Positions 42,877 to 52,054 of a stretch of 64,000 nucleotides of DNA are shown piece by piece. Location: NCBI RefSeq assembly GCF_916715725.1, contig NZ_CAKAPD010000005.1, positions 88,759 through 152,758 of the forward strand, read 5' to 3'. The notes beneath the pieces are model-generated. The model was not told where the DNA came from, made no database searches, and saw only the letters and a program-made list of their open reading frames with translations. The translations under genes were made by a program, and so were the position numbers. Each line of letters starts with the position of its first letter. Within the stretch, counting starts at the first letter, position 1. The DNA is from an uncultured Rothia sp. (GTDB lineage: Bacteria; Actinomycetota; Actinomycetes; Actinomycetales; Micrococcaceae).

Positions 42877-43383
42877 TTAGGCGGTGGGGCGGGGGATCAG
42901 CATGTTGGTGATGCGTGCGGTGCAGGTGGTGCGGCCGCGCTCATCCACAATGTCGATGGAGTGGATGCACAGGGTGCGTCCGAGCTTGACGGCGGTGCAG
43001 GTTGCGGTGACGACACCGGAGACTGCCGGGCGTACGTGGGTTGCGTTGATGTCCACGCCGACTGCTACGAGGTCTTCGCCGCCGTGCACACCTGCGGAGA
43101 GGGAGCCGAGGGTCTCTGCAAGGACCACGTTAGCGCCGCCGTGCAGCAGACCGATGGGCTGAGTGTTACCGGCGACGGGCATGGTCGCCACGGTGCGTTC
43201 TGCGGTGAGTTCCTGGAACTTAATGCCTATGGCGGGGATGAGCTCGCCCAGGCCGCGGGGGAAGTAAGAGTGCAGGTGCTCGGGGATGCCGCTCTCGGTC
43301 AGCTGTGCCTTGATTTCTTCTGCGGTGAGGGTGGTGGGTGCTGCCGCGCGGACGGGTGCGTGCTGTGTGTTGTTTTCAGTCAT
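42877..43383 (-). CDS. PaaI/hotdog-fold thioesterase
   Basis: The 168-residue protein has the hotdog thioesterase core: IPAIGIKFQELTAERTVATMPVAGNTQPIGLLHGGANVVLAETLGS, with the PaaI-type active site HGG followed by the catalytic acidic residue in LAETLGS, then VGVDINATHVRP. Substrates in this family are acyl-CoAs, such as the 1,4-dihydroxy-2-naphthoyl-CoA of menaquinone synthesis; the exact substrate is not readable. The first 40 residues are variable. A tandem duplication of CTTTGACCTG lies about 30 nt upstream. Confidence 0.85.
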   Translation of the reverse strand: MTENNTQHAPVRAAAPTTLTAEEIKAQLTESGIPEHLHSYFPRGLGELIPAIGIKFQELTAERTVATMPVAGNTQPIGLLHGGANVVLAETLGSLSAGVHGGEDLVAVGVDINATHVRPAVSGVVTATCTAVKLGRTLCIHSIDIVDERGRTTCTARITNMLIPRPTA

Positions 43384-43458
43384 GACTTCCAGTGTACTCC
43401 TCGGTTTTTGGTGCTTTGACCTGGCTTTGACCTGCGGGGGAGGCTCCGGGTACGCATC

Positions 43459-43491
43459 AGCCCCGCCTCCTGAACTCAGGAGACGGGGCTG
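43459..43491. terminator. Hairpin downstream of the symporter gene
   Basis: AGCCCCG-CTCCTGA pairs with its complement across a short loop. It has no T-run on either strand, so its role as a terminator is uncertain. Confidence 0.4.
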
Positions 43492-43516
43492 AAAAACGCT
43501 GTGGAGGCGGAGAGGA

Positions 43517-44794
43517 TTAGGCGGAGATAGCTTCTGCCTTTTCGATGTCCTCGTCGCGGATTTCCTTATCGGGATTCGCTCCGATTGCCTTAGAAATACG
43601 CTCGGTCAGGGCTGCGATGGTCGCGTCACCGGTCACGTTGGTTGCGGTGCCGAAGGAGTCCTGAGCCAGGTACAGGGCAATCATCAGGGCAATCATGGAG
43701 GCGTCGAAGCCGAGCATGGACTGCAGCAGACCAATCGCGGTCATCACGCCACCGCCGGGAACACCGGGAGCGGCAACCATCATCACGCCGAGCACCAGAA
43801 TCATGGGAATCAGGCTACCGAAGTCGGGGTGCTGACCGGTCATGAACAGCACTGCCACCGAGCAGGAGGTAATGGTAATCATGGAGCCGGAGAGGTGAAT
43901 GGTCGCGCACAGCGGAATTGCGAAGTCCACCACGCGGGAGGAGATGCCAGCCTTCTTTGCCGAACGCACGGTCACCGGAATGGTTGCAGCCGAAGACTGG
44001 GTACCGATTGCGGTGAAGTATGCCGGGAGCATGGCCTTGAGCATCTGGATAGGGTTACGGCGAGATACCGCACCAGCCACCGAGTACTGCAGTACCAGGG
44101 TGACCCAGTGCAGAATAATCACCATGACGAACACCAGACCGAAGACCGAGAGGATCTTCGCCACCTGACCGGCGAGGGTCATGTTCGCAAACACGCCCAC
44201 GATGTGCACGGGCAGCAGGGGAATAATCACGTAGCCGAGCATCTTCTCAACGATGACCTGGAAGTCCTCGAAGAGGTTCAGCATCGCACGGGTCTTCAGG
44301 GCGGTAATGCCCAGGCCCAGGATGAAGGAGAGAATCAGTGCGCTGAGCACGCCCATAATCGGGGTCAGCTCGAAGGAGATGTAACCCTTGGAGAGAGCGT
44401 TCTCGGGGTTGTCGAAGGAGGCGAGCTGCTGGCCCTGCAGGATGATGGGGTAGAGCAGCAGAGCGCAGGTCAGCGCCAGGAAGCCAGCAAGGATGCTGGA
44501 GATGTACGCCAGACCCACGGTGATGCCGAGCATCTTACCCGCACCCTGCGCGAGGGAACCGATGCCGGGCACGATGAAGCCGATAATAATCAGCGGAATC
44601 GCGAAGCTCAGGAAGGCGCTGAACACGGTAGAGAAGGAGACGAAGAGCTGCACAATGAGGTCGGTGGGGATGGCCGCGCCGGTGGCGTCATTGATGCCGC
44701 TAATCATTCCGGGGGTCAGCATGCCGATGAGCACACCCGATGCAATCGCGATGATAATCCACGCGAGGAGGGGGAGTTTTTTGAGTACCTTCAT
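43517..44794 (-). CDS. Dicarboxylate/amino acid:cation symporter (DAACS family)
   Basis: The 425-residue membrane protein has eight transmembrane helices plus two re-entrant loops typical of the glutamate/dicarboxylate transporter fold. The Ser-rich hairpin is GTQSSAATIPVT, and the substrate/cation region includes GVPGGGVMTAIGLL and the NVTGDATIAAL motif near the end. Such proteins import glutamate, aspartate, serine or C4-dicarboxylates with sodium or protons; the substrate is not resolved. AGGA lies 6 nt before the ATG. The C-terminus is acidic. Confidence 0.9.
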   Translation of the reverse strand: MKVLKKLPLLAWIIIAIASGVLIGMLTPGMISGINDATGAAIPTDLIVQLFVSFSTVFSAFLSFAIPLIIIGFIVPGIGSLAQGAGKMLGITVGLAYISSILAGFLALTCALLLYPIILQGQQLASFDNPENALSKGYISFELTPIMGVLSALILSFILGLGITALKTRAMLNLFEDFQVIVEKMLGYVIIPLLPVHIVGVFANMTLAGQVAKILSVFGLVFVMVIILHWVTLVLQYSVAGAVSRRNPIQMLKAMLPAYFTAIGTQSSAATIPVTVRSAKKAGISSRVVDFAIPLCATIHLSGSMITITSCSVAVLFMTGQHPDFGSLIPMILVLGVMMVAAPGVPGGGVMTAIGLLQSMLGFDASMIALMIALYLAQDSFGTATNVTGDATIAALTERISKAIGANPDKEIRDEDIEKAEAISA

Positions 44795-45236
44795 GGGTTC
44801 CTAAATGAGGGTTCGTTGTGTGTTGAGCGCGGGAGGTGCCCTCACGGTCCGGTGAATCCTGCCGGTGAATTCTGGGTAGAGCTCTGCCTATGAATGCACG
44901 GGGTGTGGGGGTTTCCTACGCTGGAGGCGATAATAAGGTTATATATTATCTGGAAACTGTATTATTATCCACCTTACATAGTGGCTTGGGGCACAATTTT
45001 TTGGGTGAAAACTCACCAAACGCACCCCACCGGTACCTATATATGAGGTAAAACTCTTTCCGCGCACCCCGTTATTCCGCTATATGGCACGGCGCGAGGA
45101 CTTACACGGCGCCGGCACCCAATACGGCGCGGGCGCCTCCTTGTAGGGCTGACCCGCATCCGTCGAAACCAGCCACCCGAACCCAGCCGTCACGAAGCCA
45201 ACCACCGAGAAAACTCAGACTCGATACACTAGAGGG
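44795..45236. other. Divergent promoter region of symporter gene and polA
   Basis: No gene is present. An AT-rich block with inverted GATAATAA (44929-44936) and TTATTATC (44962-44969) looks like the symporter promoter/operator. TACACT at 45225-45230 is the polA -10 box. Confidence 0.6.
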
Positions 45237-48200
45237 GTGACTACAGAGAACAAAACCCTCCTGCTCATTGACGGACACTCCCTCGCCCTACGCTCCTTCT
45301 TCGGCATCTACACCATGGCGGAGAAGACCGGGCAGCACATCTTCGTGCGCAGCGACGGCCAGCATACCGAAGCCGTCCACGCCTTCCTCTCCACCCTGCT
45401 GAGCATCATCAAAGACAATCAGCCCAGCCACATCGCCGTAGCCTTCGACCTGCCCGGCGGCACCTTCCGCACCGCCGAATACGGCGAATACAAGGGCGGC
45501 CGCAACGCCATCCCCGAAGCATTCGACGGCCAGATTGACCTCATCAAGAAGATGCTCGGCGCGCTGAACATCCCCGCGCTCACCTACGAAAACTACGAGG
45601 CTGACGACATCGTCGCCACCCTGACCCGCCGTGGCACCGAAGCCGGCTACAAGGTCCTCATCCTCTCCGGCGACCGCGACATCTTCCAGCTCGTCACCGA
45701 CGACGTCACCCTGCTCTACCCGGTCACCACCGGCCCCTCCAAGGGTATTCAGCGCATGGACCCCGCCGCCGTCGAAAAGAAAACCAAGGTGCCCCCGCAC
45801 ATGTACCCCGACCTTGCCGCCCTCACCGGCGAGCAGGCGGACAACCTGCCCGGCGTGCCCGGCGTGGGCCCCGGCTTCGCCGCCAAGTGGCTCGGCGAAT
45901 ACGGCTCCCTGCAGGGCGTGCTCGACAACCGCGACAAGATCGGCGGCAAGAAGGGCGAAGCGCTGCGCGAGAACGTGGATAACGTGGTGCGCAACCGCCG
46001 CCTCAACCAGCTCGTCAACGACCTCGACCTGAACGTCACCCTCGAAGACACCGCATTCACCCCCGACCTGGATGCACTCAACAGCTTCTTCGACGAGGTA
46101 GAGTTCCGCACCATCCGCAAGCGTGCCGCCGACACCCTCGGGCCCATCGTGCGCGCCGCCGGATCCGCAGGCGCTACCAGCTTCGCTGCAGAATCAGGGG
46201 AGGAGGGCGCCCCCAAGAAGGCACCCACCGGCCCCGTCTACGCACCCATCGCTACCAGCGCACCCACCAAAAACGCAGACGCAGCAGCATTCCGCGCCTT
46301 CTGCGCCGCCGCAGCCGAAGAAAACTACGGCACCGACGAACAGGGCGCGCCCATCGCCGTACCCGAACGCCTCGAAGGCGCCGTGACCCTCTACCCGGTC
46401 ACCAACCTGCCCGTAGCGCGCCCCGCCATCGGCGACGCACCCGCAGTCAAGGTCACCAAAACCAAGATTCGCGCCGCCGAAGAAAACCCCGAACTGCTCG
46501 GCGTGCTCCTCACCAGCAAGAGCACCAGCCTCTGGATTGACACCCGTAGCATCGACCCGGAACTCGACGCCGCCCTCGCCGCCTGGCTCTCCGACGAAGC
46601 CGCCCGCAAAATCGTCATGGACCTGAAGGTTCAGCGCAAGCTTCTGCGCGCCTACGGCTACGAGCTCGCCGGCGCCGTCGAAGACCCCGCACTGTCCTCC
46701 TACATGTGCGGCTTCATCCCCACCGCAACCCGCAAGCTCTTCTCCGAACGCATGGAAGACCTCGCCGAACGCTACCTCTGGATCCCCAAGGACCCCTACG
46801 CGCAGCTCGTCTTCCAGCCCGAAGAAGAAGAGGCAGAACCCTCCCTCTTCAGCCTGCCCGGCGAAGCCGAACCCGTCGAAAACCTGCGCTACTTCACGCA
46901 GATTAGCCGCATCATCCACGAGCTCGCACGCCTGCTCCACTACGAAATGGAAGAGCACGGCCAGCTGAAGGTCTACGAAGAAATCGAACTGCCGCTACTC
47001 TACGTCCTCGCAGACATGGAACAGGCAGGCATCGCCGTGTCCGACGCGCTCCTTGCCGAACTGCACGAAACCTTCTCCACACGCGCCGCCCAGGCGCAGG
47101 ACGCCGCACGCACCATCGTCGGCGACACCGTCGAAACCGACGACGGCGAAGAACCCCTCAACCTCGCCTCCGTCAAACAGCTGCAGACCGTACTCTTCGA
47201 CAAGCTCGCCCTGCCGCACACCCGCAAAATCAAGTCCGGCTACTCCACCGACGCTGAATCCGTCACCGAACTGCTCACCAAAATCTCCCCGGAGTCCGAC
47301 GGTGCCGCATTCCTCGGTGCGCTCGCCGCCTACCGCGATAACATCAAACTCGTACAGACCGTCGAAGGCCTGCAGAAAGCAGCCGCCGACGACGGACGCG
47401 TGCACACCACCTTCCAGCAGGGTGCCGCCTCCACCGGTCGACTCTCCTCGACCGCGCCGAACCTGCAGAACATCCCGATCCGCACCGAGGAAGGCCGCCG
47501 CATCCGTGGCGCCTTCATCGTCGCGCCCGCACCCATCGACGGTGTGGAGTACGAGGGTCTGCTCACCGCCGACTACTCGCAGATTGAAATGCGCATCATG
47601 GTGCACCTCGCCGCCGACGAGAAGCTCATCGCCGCCTACGAAGCGGGGGAGGACCTGCACCGCTACGTCGGCTCCGAAGTCTTCGGCGTAGCCCCCGAGG
47701 ACGTCACCCCCGAGCAGCGCTCCAAGGTGAAGGCAATGTCCTACGGCCTGGCATACGGTCTCTCGCGTTTCGGTCTCGCCAAGCAGCTGAACATCAGCTC
47801 CGACGAGGCAGGCGAACTGCGCACCAACTACTTCAAGCGCTTCGGACGCGTGGGACGCTTCCTGCGCGGCGTGCTCAAGCAGGCACACCAGGACGGCTAC
47901 ACCGAAACCATCTTCGGCCGCCGCCGCGTGCTGCCCGACCTGGACTCGCCCAACCGCGTCCGCCGTGAAGCCGCCGAACGTGCCGCCCTCAACGCCCCCA
48001 TTCAGGGCACCGCCGCGGACATCATCAAGATCGCCATGATCAACATCCACCGCCGCCTGCGCGAAGAGGGCCTGAAGACCCGCATGCTGCTGCAAGTGCA
48101 CGACGAAATCATCCTCGAAGTTGCCACCGGTGAGCGTGAAGCCGCCGAGCGCGTACTCGTCGAGGAGATGAGCGGTGCCGCCAGCCTGCGTGTTCCTCTG

Positions 48201-48248
48201 GATGTGCAGGTCGGCTGGGGTAAGTCCTGGCAGGAGGCGGGCCACTAG
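45237..48248 (+). CDS. polA: DNA polymerase I
   Basis: Pol I fills gaps and removes RNA primers. Residues about 1-305 are the 5' nuclease (LLIDGHSLALRSFF, YEADDIVATL, SGDRDIFQLV, GVPGVGPGFAAKWL). The middle part (about 350-590) is a 3'-5' exonuclease fold in which the acidic proofreading residues look lost (DLKVQRK replaces the usual NLKYD-type motif). The polymerase follows: motif A DYSQIEMRI (about 777), motif B RSKVKAMSYGLAYGLSR (about 826), motif C LLQVHDEIILE (about 952). At 1003 residues it is about 100 longer than most actinobacterial Pol I because of Ala-rich insertions around 320-400. The GTG start lies 6 nt after TACACT, so the mRNA is probably leaderless. Confidence 0.95.
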   Translation: MTTENKTLLLIDGHSLALRSFFGIYTMAEKTGQHIFVRSDGQHTEAVHAFLSTLLSIIKDNQPSHIAVAFDLPGGTFRTAEYGEYKGGRNAIPEAFDGQIDLIKKMLGALNIPALTYENYEADDIVATLTRRGTEAGYKVLILSGDRDIFQLVTDDVTLLYPVTTGPSKGIQRMDPAAVEKKTKVPPHMYPDLAALTGEQADNLPGVPGVGPGFAAKWLGEYGSLQGVLDNRDKIGGKKGEALRENVDNVVRNRRLNQLVNDLDLNVTLEDTAFTPDLDALNSFFDEVEFRTIRKRAADTLGPIVRAAGSAGATSFAAESGEEGAPKKAPTGPVYAPIATSAPTKNADAAAFRAFCAAAAEENYGTDEQGAPIAVPERLEGAVTLYPVTNLPVARPAIGDAPAVKVTKTKIRAAEENPELLGVLLTSKSTSLWIDTRSIDPELDAALAAWLSDEAARKIVMDLKVQRKLLRAYGYELAGAVEDPALSSYMCGFIPTATRKLFSERMEDLAERYLWIPKDPYAQLVFQPEEEEAEPSLFSLPGEAEPVENLRYFTQISRIIHELARLLHYEMEEHGQLKVYEEIELPLLYVLADMEQAGIAVSDALLAELHETFSTRAAQAQDAARTIVGDTVETDDGEEPLNLASVKQLQTVLFDKLALPHTRKIKSGYSTDAESVTELLTKISPESDGAAFLGALAAYRDNIKLVQTVEGLQKAAADDGRVHTTFQQGAASTGRLSSTAPNLQNIPIRTEEGRRIRGAFIVAPAPIDGVEYEGLLTADYSQIEMRIMVHLAADEKLIAAYEAGEDLHRYVGSEVFGVAPEDVTPEQRSKVKAMSYGLAYGLSRFGLAKQLNISSDEAGELRTNYFKRFGRVGRFLRGVLKQAHQDGYTETIFGRRRVLPDLDSPNRVRREAAERAALNAPIQGTAADIIKIAMINIHRRLREEGLKTRMLLQVHDEIILEVATGEREAAERVLVEEMSGAASLRVPLDVQVGWGKSWQEAGH

Positions 48249-48306
48249 GCTCGTTTCCTTCTCGCGGCTTTCGCTTGGAAAGACTGGGGACGCTTGGGTT
48301 CCGCTT

Positions 48307-48579
48307 GGAAAGGCGGTTATCGTCCTCGTTCCTACAGGGGCACCCGCCCTCGCTTCGCTTCGGGCACCCTGATGTCACTTTCGGACGATACCGCCTTTCC
48401 GCGCTGGGGTACTGTGCGGGTGCGGCCGCGTTTTCCGGATGCGCCCTCAGGGTGTCAGCCCGGACGCTCTCCGATGCGGAGCGAGGAGAGGGCGGAGCGT
48501 CCGGGTGACGGGTGCCCCTGCGTAGGCGCGGAGGAAATATGCGGCGCCCCGCCCCTCCCATGTTGAGAGGAACGAGGAC
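48307..48579. repeat. Nested inverted-repeat element downstream of polA
   Basis: Several inverted pairs are interleaved: 48307-48325 with 48383-48400 (18 bp, one bulge), 48322-48332 with 48569-48579 (11 bp), 48335-48346 with 48509-48520 (12 bp), and 48458-48469 with 48495-48506 (11 of 12). The last three nest; the first competes with the outer one. No protein is encoded. Confidence 0.75.
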
Positions 48580-48624
48580 GAACACCGTCCCTCCACTTCA
48601 CAACCAAATAAAACCGCAAATAAG

Positions 48625-48679
48625 TACGGGAATTCCGGGCGCGTAACCATTGACGACACGCCCGGGATTCCCGTACACT
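48625..48679 (+). promoter_or_regulatory. rpsA promoter inside a 17-bp inverted repeat
   Basis: TTGACG (48650-48655) and TACACT (48674-48679), 18 nt apart, form the promoter. A 17-bp inverted repeat with one mismatch (48625-48641 with 48659-48675) has the -35 box in its loop and touches the -10 box, which suggests an operator. Confidence 0.65.
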
Positions 48680-48685
48680 ATTAAT

Positions 48686-48965
48686 CGCGTGTACCAACGT
48701 ACAGGTTTTCTATGCTCTTTTTCTCTTCGGAGAAACGAACATGAATTGCCTGTACACCCTGCTTAAAGCATCTGCTTCCGGTGGGCGGTACACATTGTAA
48801 GTATCCGTCAGCTCGACGTTTCCTCACCCCAATCAAAGGTGTTAGCGGCCCTATGCCGTGCGCGCCGGGGTGAAAAAGTGAGCCGGTCGGCGCCTCCACC
48901 AGGGGGTGTTGAGCGGCGAACCGGCAGCGTCGACCTATTAGAAATCCAATTGGAGCCCTCACTAC
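48686..48965 (+). other. Long structured leader of rpsA
   Basis: About 280 nt separate the predicted mRNA start from the ATG. GTACAGG (near 48700) pairs with CCTGTAC (near 48751), and further GC-rich stems lie near 48890-48935. Autoregulation by S1 through its own leader is known in E. coli; here it is inference. Confidence 0.5.
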
Positions 48966-50420
48966 ATGAGCACCAACATCCCTCAGGTCGCAATCAACGA
49001 CATCGGCGACGAGCAGGCATTCCTCGAGGCAGTCGAGAAGACTATCAAGGTCTTCAACGACGGCGATCTCGTCTCCGGCCAGGTTGTTAAGATCGACCAC
49101 GATGAGGTTCTGCTCGACATCGGTTACAAGACCGAAGGCGTCATCCCCTCCCGCGAGCTGTCCATCAAGCACGACATCGACCCCTCTGAGGTTGTCGAGC
49201 TCGGCTCCGAGGTTGAGGCACTCGTCCTCACCAAGGAGGACAAGGAAGGTCGCCTGATCCTCTCCAAGAAGCGCGCACAGTACGAGCGTGCATGGGGCGA
49301 CATCGAGAAGGTCAAGGAAAACGACGGCGTCGTTACCGGTACCGTTATCGAGGTTGTCAAGGGTGGCCTCATCCTCGACATCGGTCTGCGTGGCTTCCTG
49401 CCCGCATCCCTCGTTGAGATGCGCCGCGTCCGCGACCTCGCACCTTACATCGGTCAGCAGATCGAAGCTAAGATCATCGAGCTGGACAAGAACCGCAACA
49501 ACGTTGTTCTGTCCCGCCGTGCATACCTGGAAGAGACTCAGTCCGCTGTTCGCTCCTCCTTCCTCAACGAGCTGGAGAAGGGTCAGGTCCGCGAGGGCGT
49601 TGTCTCCTCCATCGTCAACTTCGGTGCATTCGTGGACCTGGGTGGCGTGGACGGTCTGGTTCACGTTTCCGAGCTGTCTTGGAAGCACATCGACCACCCG
49701 TCCGAGGTTGTCGAGGTTGGCCAGCCCGTTACCGTCGAGGTTCTCGAGGTGGACCTGGACCGCGAGCGCGTCTCCCTGTCGCTCAAGGCTACCCAGGAAG
49801 ATCCGTGGCAGGCATTTGCTCGCACCCACGCTCTGGGCCAGATTGTTCCCGGCAAGGTCACCAAGCTCGTTCCCTTCGGTGCATTCGTGCGCGTTGAGGA
49901 CGGCATCGAGGGCCTCGTCCACATCTCCGAGCTGGCAACCCGCCACGTTGACCTGGCTGAGCAGGTCGTCTCCGTTGGTGAAGAGGTCTTCGTTAAGATC
50001 ATCGACATCGACATGGACCGCCGCCGCATCTCCCTGTCCCTCAAGCAGGCAAACGAGGGCGTTGACCCCAACGCTACCGAGTTTGACCCCGCTCTGTACG
50101 GCATGGCTGCAGAGTACGACGAGGCTGGCAACTACAAGTACCCCGAGGGCTTCGACCCCGAGGCTAACGAGTGGCTGGAAGGCTTCGACGCACAGCGCGA
50201 GGCTTGGGAAGCACAGTACGCAGAGGCACAGGCTCGCTTCGAGGCTCACAAGGTTCAGGTTGCTAAGGCTCTCGAGGCTGACGCAGAGGCTGCAGCAGCA
50301 GCTCCCGCAGCAGCTGAGCCCGCACCGACCTCTTACTCCTCCGAGGAGCCCGCTTCCGCAGGTACCCTCGCATCGGATGAGGCACTGGCTGAGCTCCGCA
50401 AGAAGCTGACCGGCAACTAA
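48966..50420 (+). CDS. rpsA: 30S ribosomal protein S1
   Basis: The 484-residue protein has four S1 RNA-binding domains at about 33-102, 119-187, 206-274 and 291-360; the third and fourth are the best conserved (GVVSSIVNFGAFVDLGGVDGLVHVSELSW and GKVTKLVPFGAFVRVEDGIEGLVHISELA). An acidic, Ala/Glu-rich tail of about 110 residues follows. S1 helps mRNA bind the ribosome. Four domains is the normal actinobacterial form (six in E. coli). TTGGAG lies about 11 nt before the ATG. Codon bias is extreme, as expected for a ribosomal protein gene. Confidence 0.97.
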   Translation: MSTNIPQVAINDIGDEQAFLEAVEKTIKVFNDGDLVSGQVVKIDHDEVLLDIGYKTEGVIPSRELSIKHDIDPSEVVELGSEVEALVLTKEDKEGRLILSKKRAQYERAWGDIEKVKENDGVVTGTVIEVVKGGLILDIGLRGFLPASLVEMRRVRDLAPYIGQQIEAKIIELDKNRNNVVLSRRAYLEETQSAVRSSFLNELEKGQVREGVVSSIVNFGAFVDLGGVDGLVHVSELSWKHIDHPSEVVEVGQPVTVEVLEVDLDRERVSLSLKATQEDPWQAFARTHALGQIVPGKVTKLVPFGAFVRVEDGIEGLVHISELATRHVDLAEQVVSVGEEVFVKIIDIDMDRRRISLSLKQANEGVDPNATEFDPALYGMAAEYDEAGNYKYPEGFDPEANEWLEGFDAQREAWEAQYAEAQARFEAHKVQVAKALEADAEAAAAAPAAAEPAPTSYSSEEPASAGTLASDEALAELRKKLTGN

Positions 50421-50492
50421 TCTGCCGCTCAGATGAGCACTCATCAGGCGTAATAGCTGATAGGTAACCCCGCACGGGGTGCCTAGAGCAGG

Positions 50493-50533
50493 GAACCCCC
50501 TCATCTCCCGTTTGGGAGGTGAGGGGGTTCTTT
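50493..50533. terminator. Intrinsic terminator between rpsA and coaE
   Basis: A long stem (GAACCCCCTCA and CTCCC with their complements) is followed by TTTGCG. A small ACCCC/GGGGT hairpin precedes it at 50467-50480. It lies between converging genes. Confidence 0.88.
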
Positions 50534-50600
50534 GCGTTGTGGGGAGGTTGGGGTTCGGGGTAGGTTTTGGGTGCCGGGTGATGCGGGGTGTTGGGGTGCT

Positions 50601-51236
50601 TTAGGCGGCGGTCATCTGCTCCCAGACGGTGCGCACCTGCTTGGCTGTTTCCTCCAGCGAGCCGCCGTTATCGATAATCCAGGTTGCGACCGCCTCGCGC
50701 TGCTCGTCGGTTGCTTGTGCTGCGATGCGGGCGCGCGCATCCTCCTCACTCATGCCGCGCGACGATACGAGGCGTTGCAGGCGAGTCGCCAGGGGAGTGC
50801 GCACCACGACCACGCCCTCAAAGGCGGACGGGTCGCCGGTCTCCACGAGCAGGGGAATATCCTCCAGCACCACGCCGCTAAAACCGGGTTCGGACTGCGC
50901 CTGCTCCACCAGCTGCGCGGCACGCTCACGAATGGCCGGGTGCACAATCGCGTTCAGACGCAGGCGCGCCTGCTCATCATTGAACACAATCCGCGCCAGG
51001 GCGGGGCGGTTGAGGCGGCCGTCCTCGTCGAGCAGATGCTCACCGAACTCCGCGACCGTGCGGGCGAGTACCGCCTCCCCGGGCTCCATGAGGGAGCGGG
51101 AGATAGCGTCCGCATCCACCAGGAATGCGCCCTGCTCAACGAAGAGGGAGGCGATGGTGCTCTTGCCGCTGCCGATACCGCCGGTGAGGGCGTAACGGCG
51201 CAGGGCGGTAGAAGCGGGGGAGGAAGGCTGGGACAT
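50601..51236 (-). CDS. coaE: Dephospho-CoA kinase
   Basis: CoaE phosphorylates dephospho-CoA in the last step of CoA synthesis. The P-loop is TGGIGSGKST (about residue 18), followed by DADAISRSLMEPG, HPAIRERA, and EDIPLLVETG. The 211-residue product begins at the ATG at 51236, preceded by AGGAG at 8 nt; an upstream extension overlaps the divergent promoter and is not conserved. The rpsA-coaE neighbourhood is typical, although coaE converges on rpsA here. Confidence 0.94.
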   Translation of the reverse strand: MSQPSSPASTALRRYALTGGIGSGKSTIASLFVEQGAFLVDADAISRSLMEPGEAVLARTVAEFGEHLLDEDGRLNRPALARIVFNDEQARLRLNAIVHPAIRERAAQLVEQAQSEPGFSGVVLEDIPLLVETGDPSAFEGVVVVRTPLATRLQRLVSSRGMSEEDARARIAAQATDEQREAVATWIIDNGGSLEETAKQVRTVWEQMTAA

Positions 51237-51294
51237 GGACGGTGCTCCTGACGGGCTGTGCCACAATAGATAGGTACTGATCAGAGGAGGACAC

Positions 51295-51981
51295 ATGCAG
51301 GAAGAAACTCGCGCCAACCGCTACCTTGTGCCGCGCGGCGATGAGCCCTATGAGAGCCTCCTCGAAATTAAGCGTAGCGAATTTATTGGTCACATCAAGC
51401 GCGTGAGCACCGTCGAGGAGGCGCGCACCTACATTGAGTCGGTGCGCAAGACTTACCACGATGCCCGCCACGTGTGTTCGGCGTTTATTATTGGTGCTGA
51501 CCGCGATATTCAGCGTTCCTCCGATGATGGTGAGCCCGCCGGTACCGCCGGTGTGCCGATGATGCAGGCGTTGCTGGCGCGTCAGACCCGCGAGGATGGC
51601 ACCACCGACCTGTCGGATGTGGTTGCCGTGGTCGTGCGTTACTTCGGCGGCATTAAGCTTGGCGCGGGCGGTCTGGTGCGCGCCTACACGGATTCGGTGG
51701 TGCAGACCCTGGACTCTGCTCAGTTTGATTCGCGTGAGCGTCTGCGCGTGGGTCAGGTGTCCAGTTCGCACGCGGACGCTGGCCGCCTGGAGAACGAGAT
51801 CCGCGCCGCCGGACTGAACGTGCTGGGAACTGAGTACGGTGCGGAGGGTGCCACGATTTCCCTGGGCGTGTTTGACCGCCCGGAGGAGCTGGAGCGTGCC
51901 GAGGAGCTGGTGGTGAGCTTGAGTTCCGGTGCGGCGAGCGTGACCTGGGGGGATACGCAGTGGGTGGATTTGCCGGTCTAG
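51295..51981 (+). CDS. yigZ: YigZ/IMPACT family protein
   Basis: The 228-residue protein belongs to the YigZ (UPF0029, IMPACT N-terminal) family: VRKTYHDARHVCSAFIIG, SSDDGEPAGTAGVPMMQAL, VVVRYFGGIKLGAGGLVRAYTDSV. The C-terminal RNA-binding-like half (about 145-225) is present. Function in bacteria is poorly defined; the eukaryotic relative IMPACT acts in translational control. GAGGAGG lies 4 nt before the ATG. Its stop codon lies inside the first unit of a degenerate tandem repeat. Confidence 0.9.
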   Translation: MQEETRANRYLVPRGDEPYESLLEIKRSEFIGHIKRVSTVEEARTYIESVRKTYHDARHVCSAFIIGADRDIQRSSDDGEPAGTAGVPMMQALLARQTREDGTTDLSDVVAVVVRYFGGIKLGAGGLVRAYTDSVVQTLDSAQFDSRERLRVGQVSSSHADAGRLENEIRAAGLNVLGTEYGAEGATISLGVFDRPEELERAEELVVSLSSGAASVTWGDTQWVDLPV

Positions 51982-52054
51982 GGCGCCGGTCTAGGCTGCC
52001 GGTCCTAGATTTCCGATCCTAGATATTTCGGGTCTTAGATTTCGGGGGCTAAAA
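51973..52054. repeat. Degenerate tandem repeat covering the yigZ stop codon
   Basis: About six imperfect copies of a 13-16 bp unit, CCGGTC[CT]TAGATTT-like, run from the last codons of yigZ into the intergenic region. Confidence 0.7.
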
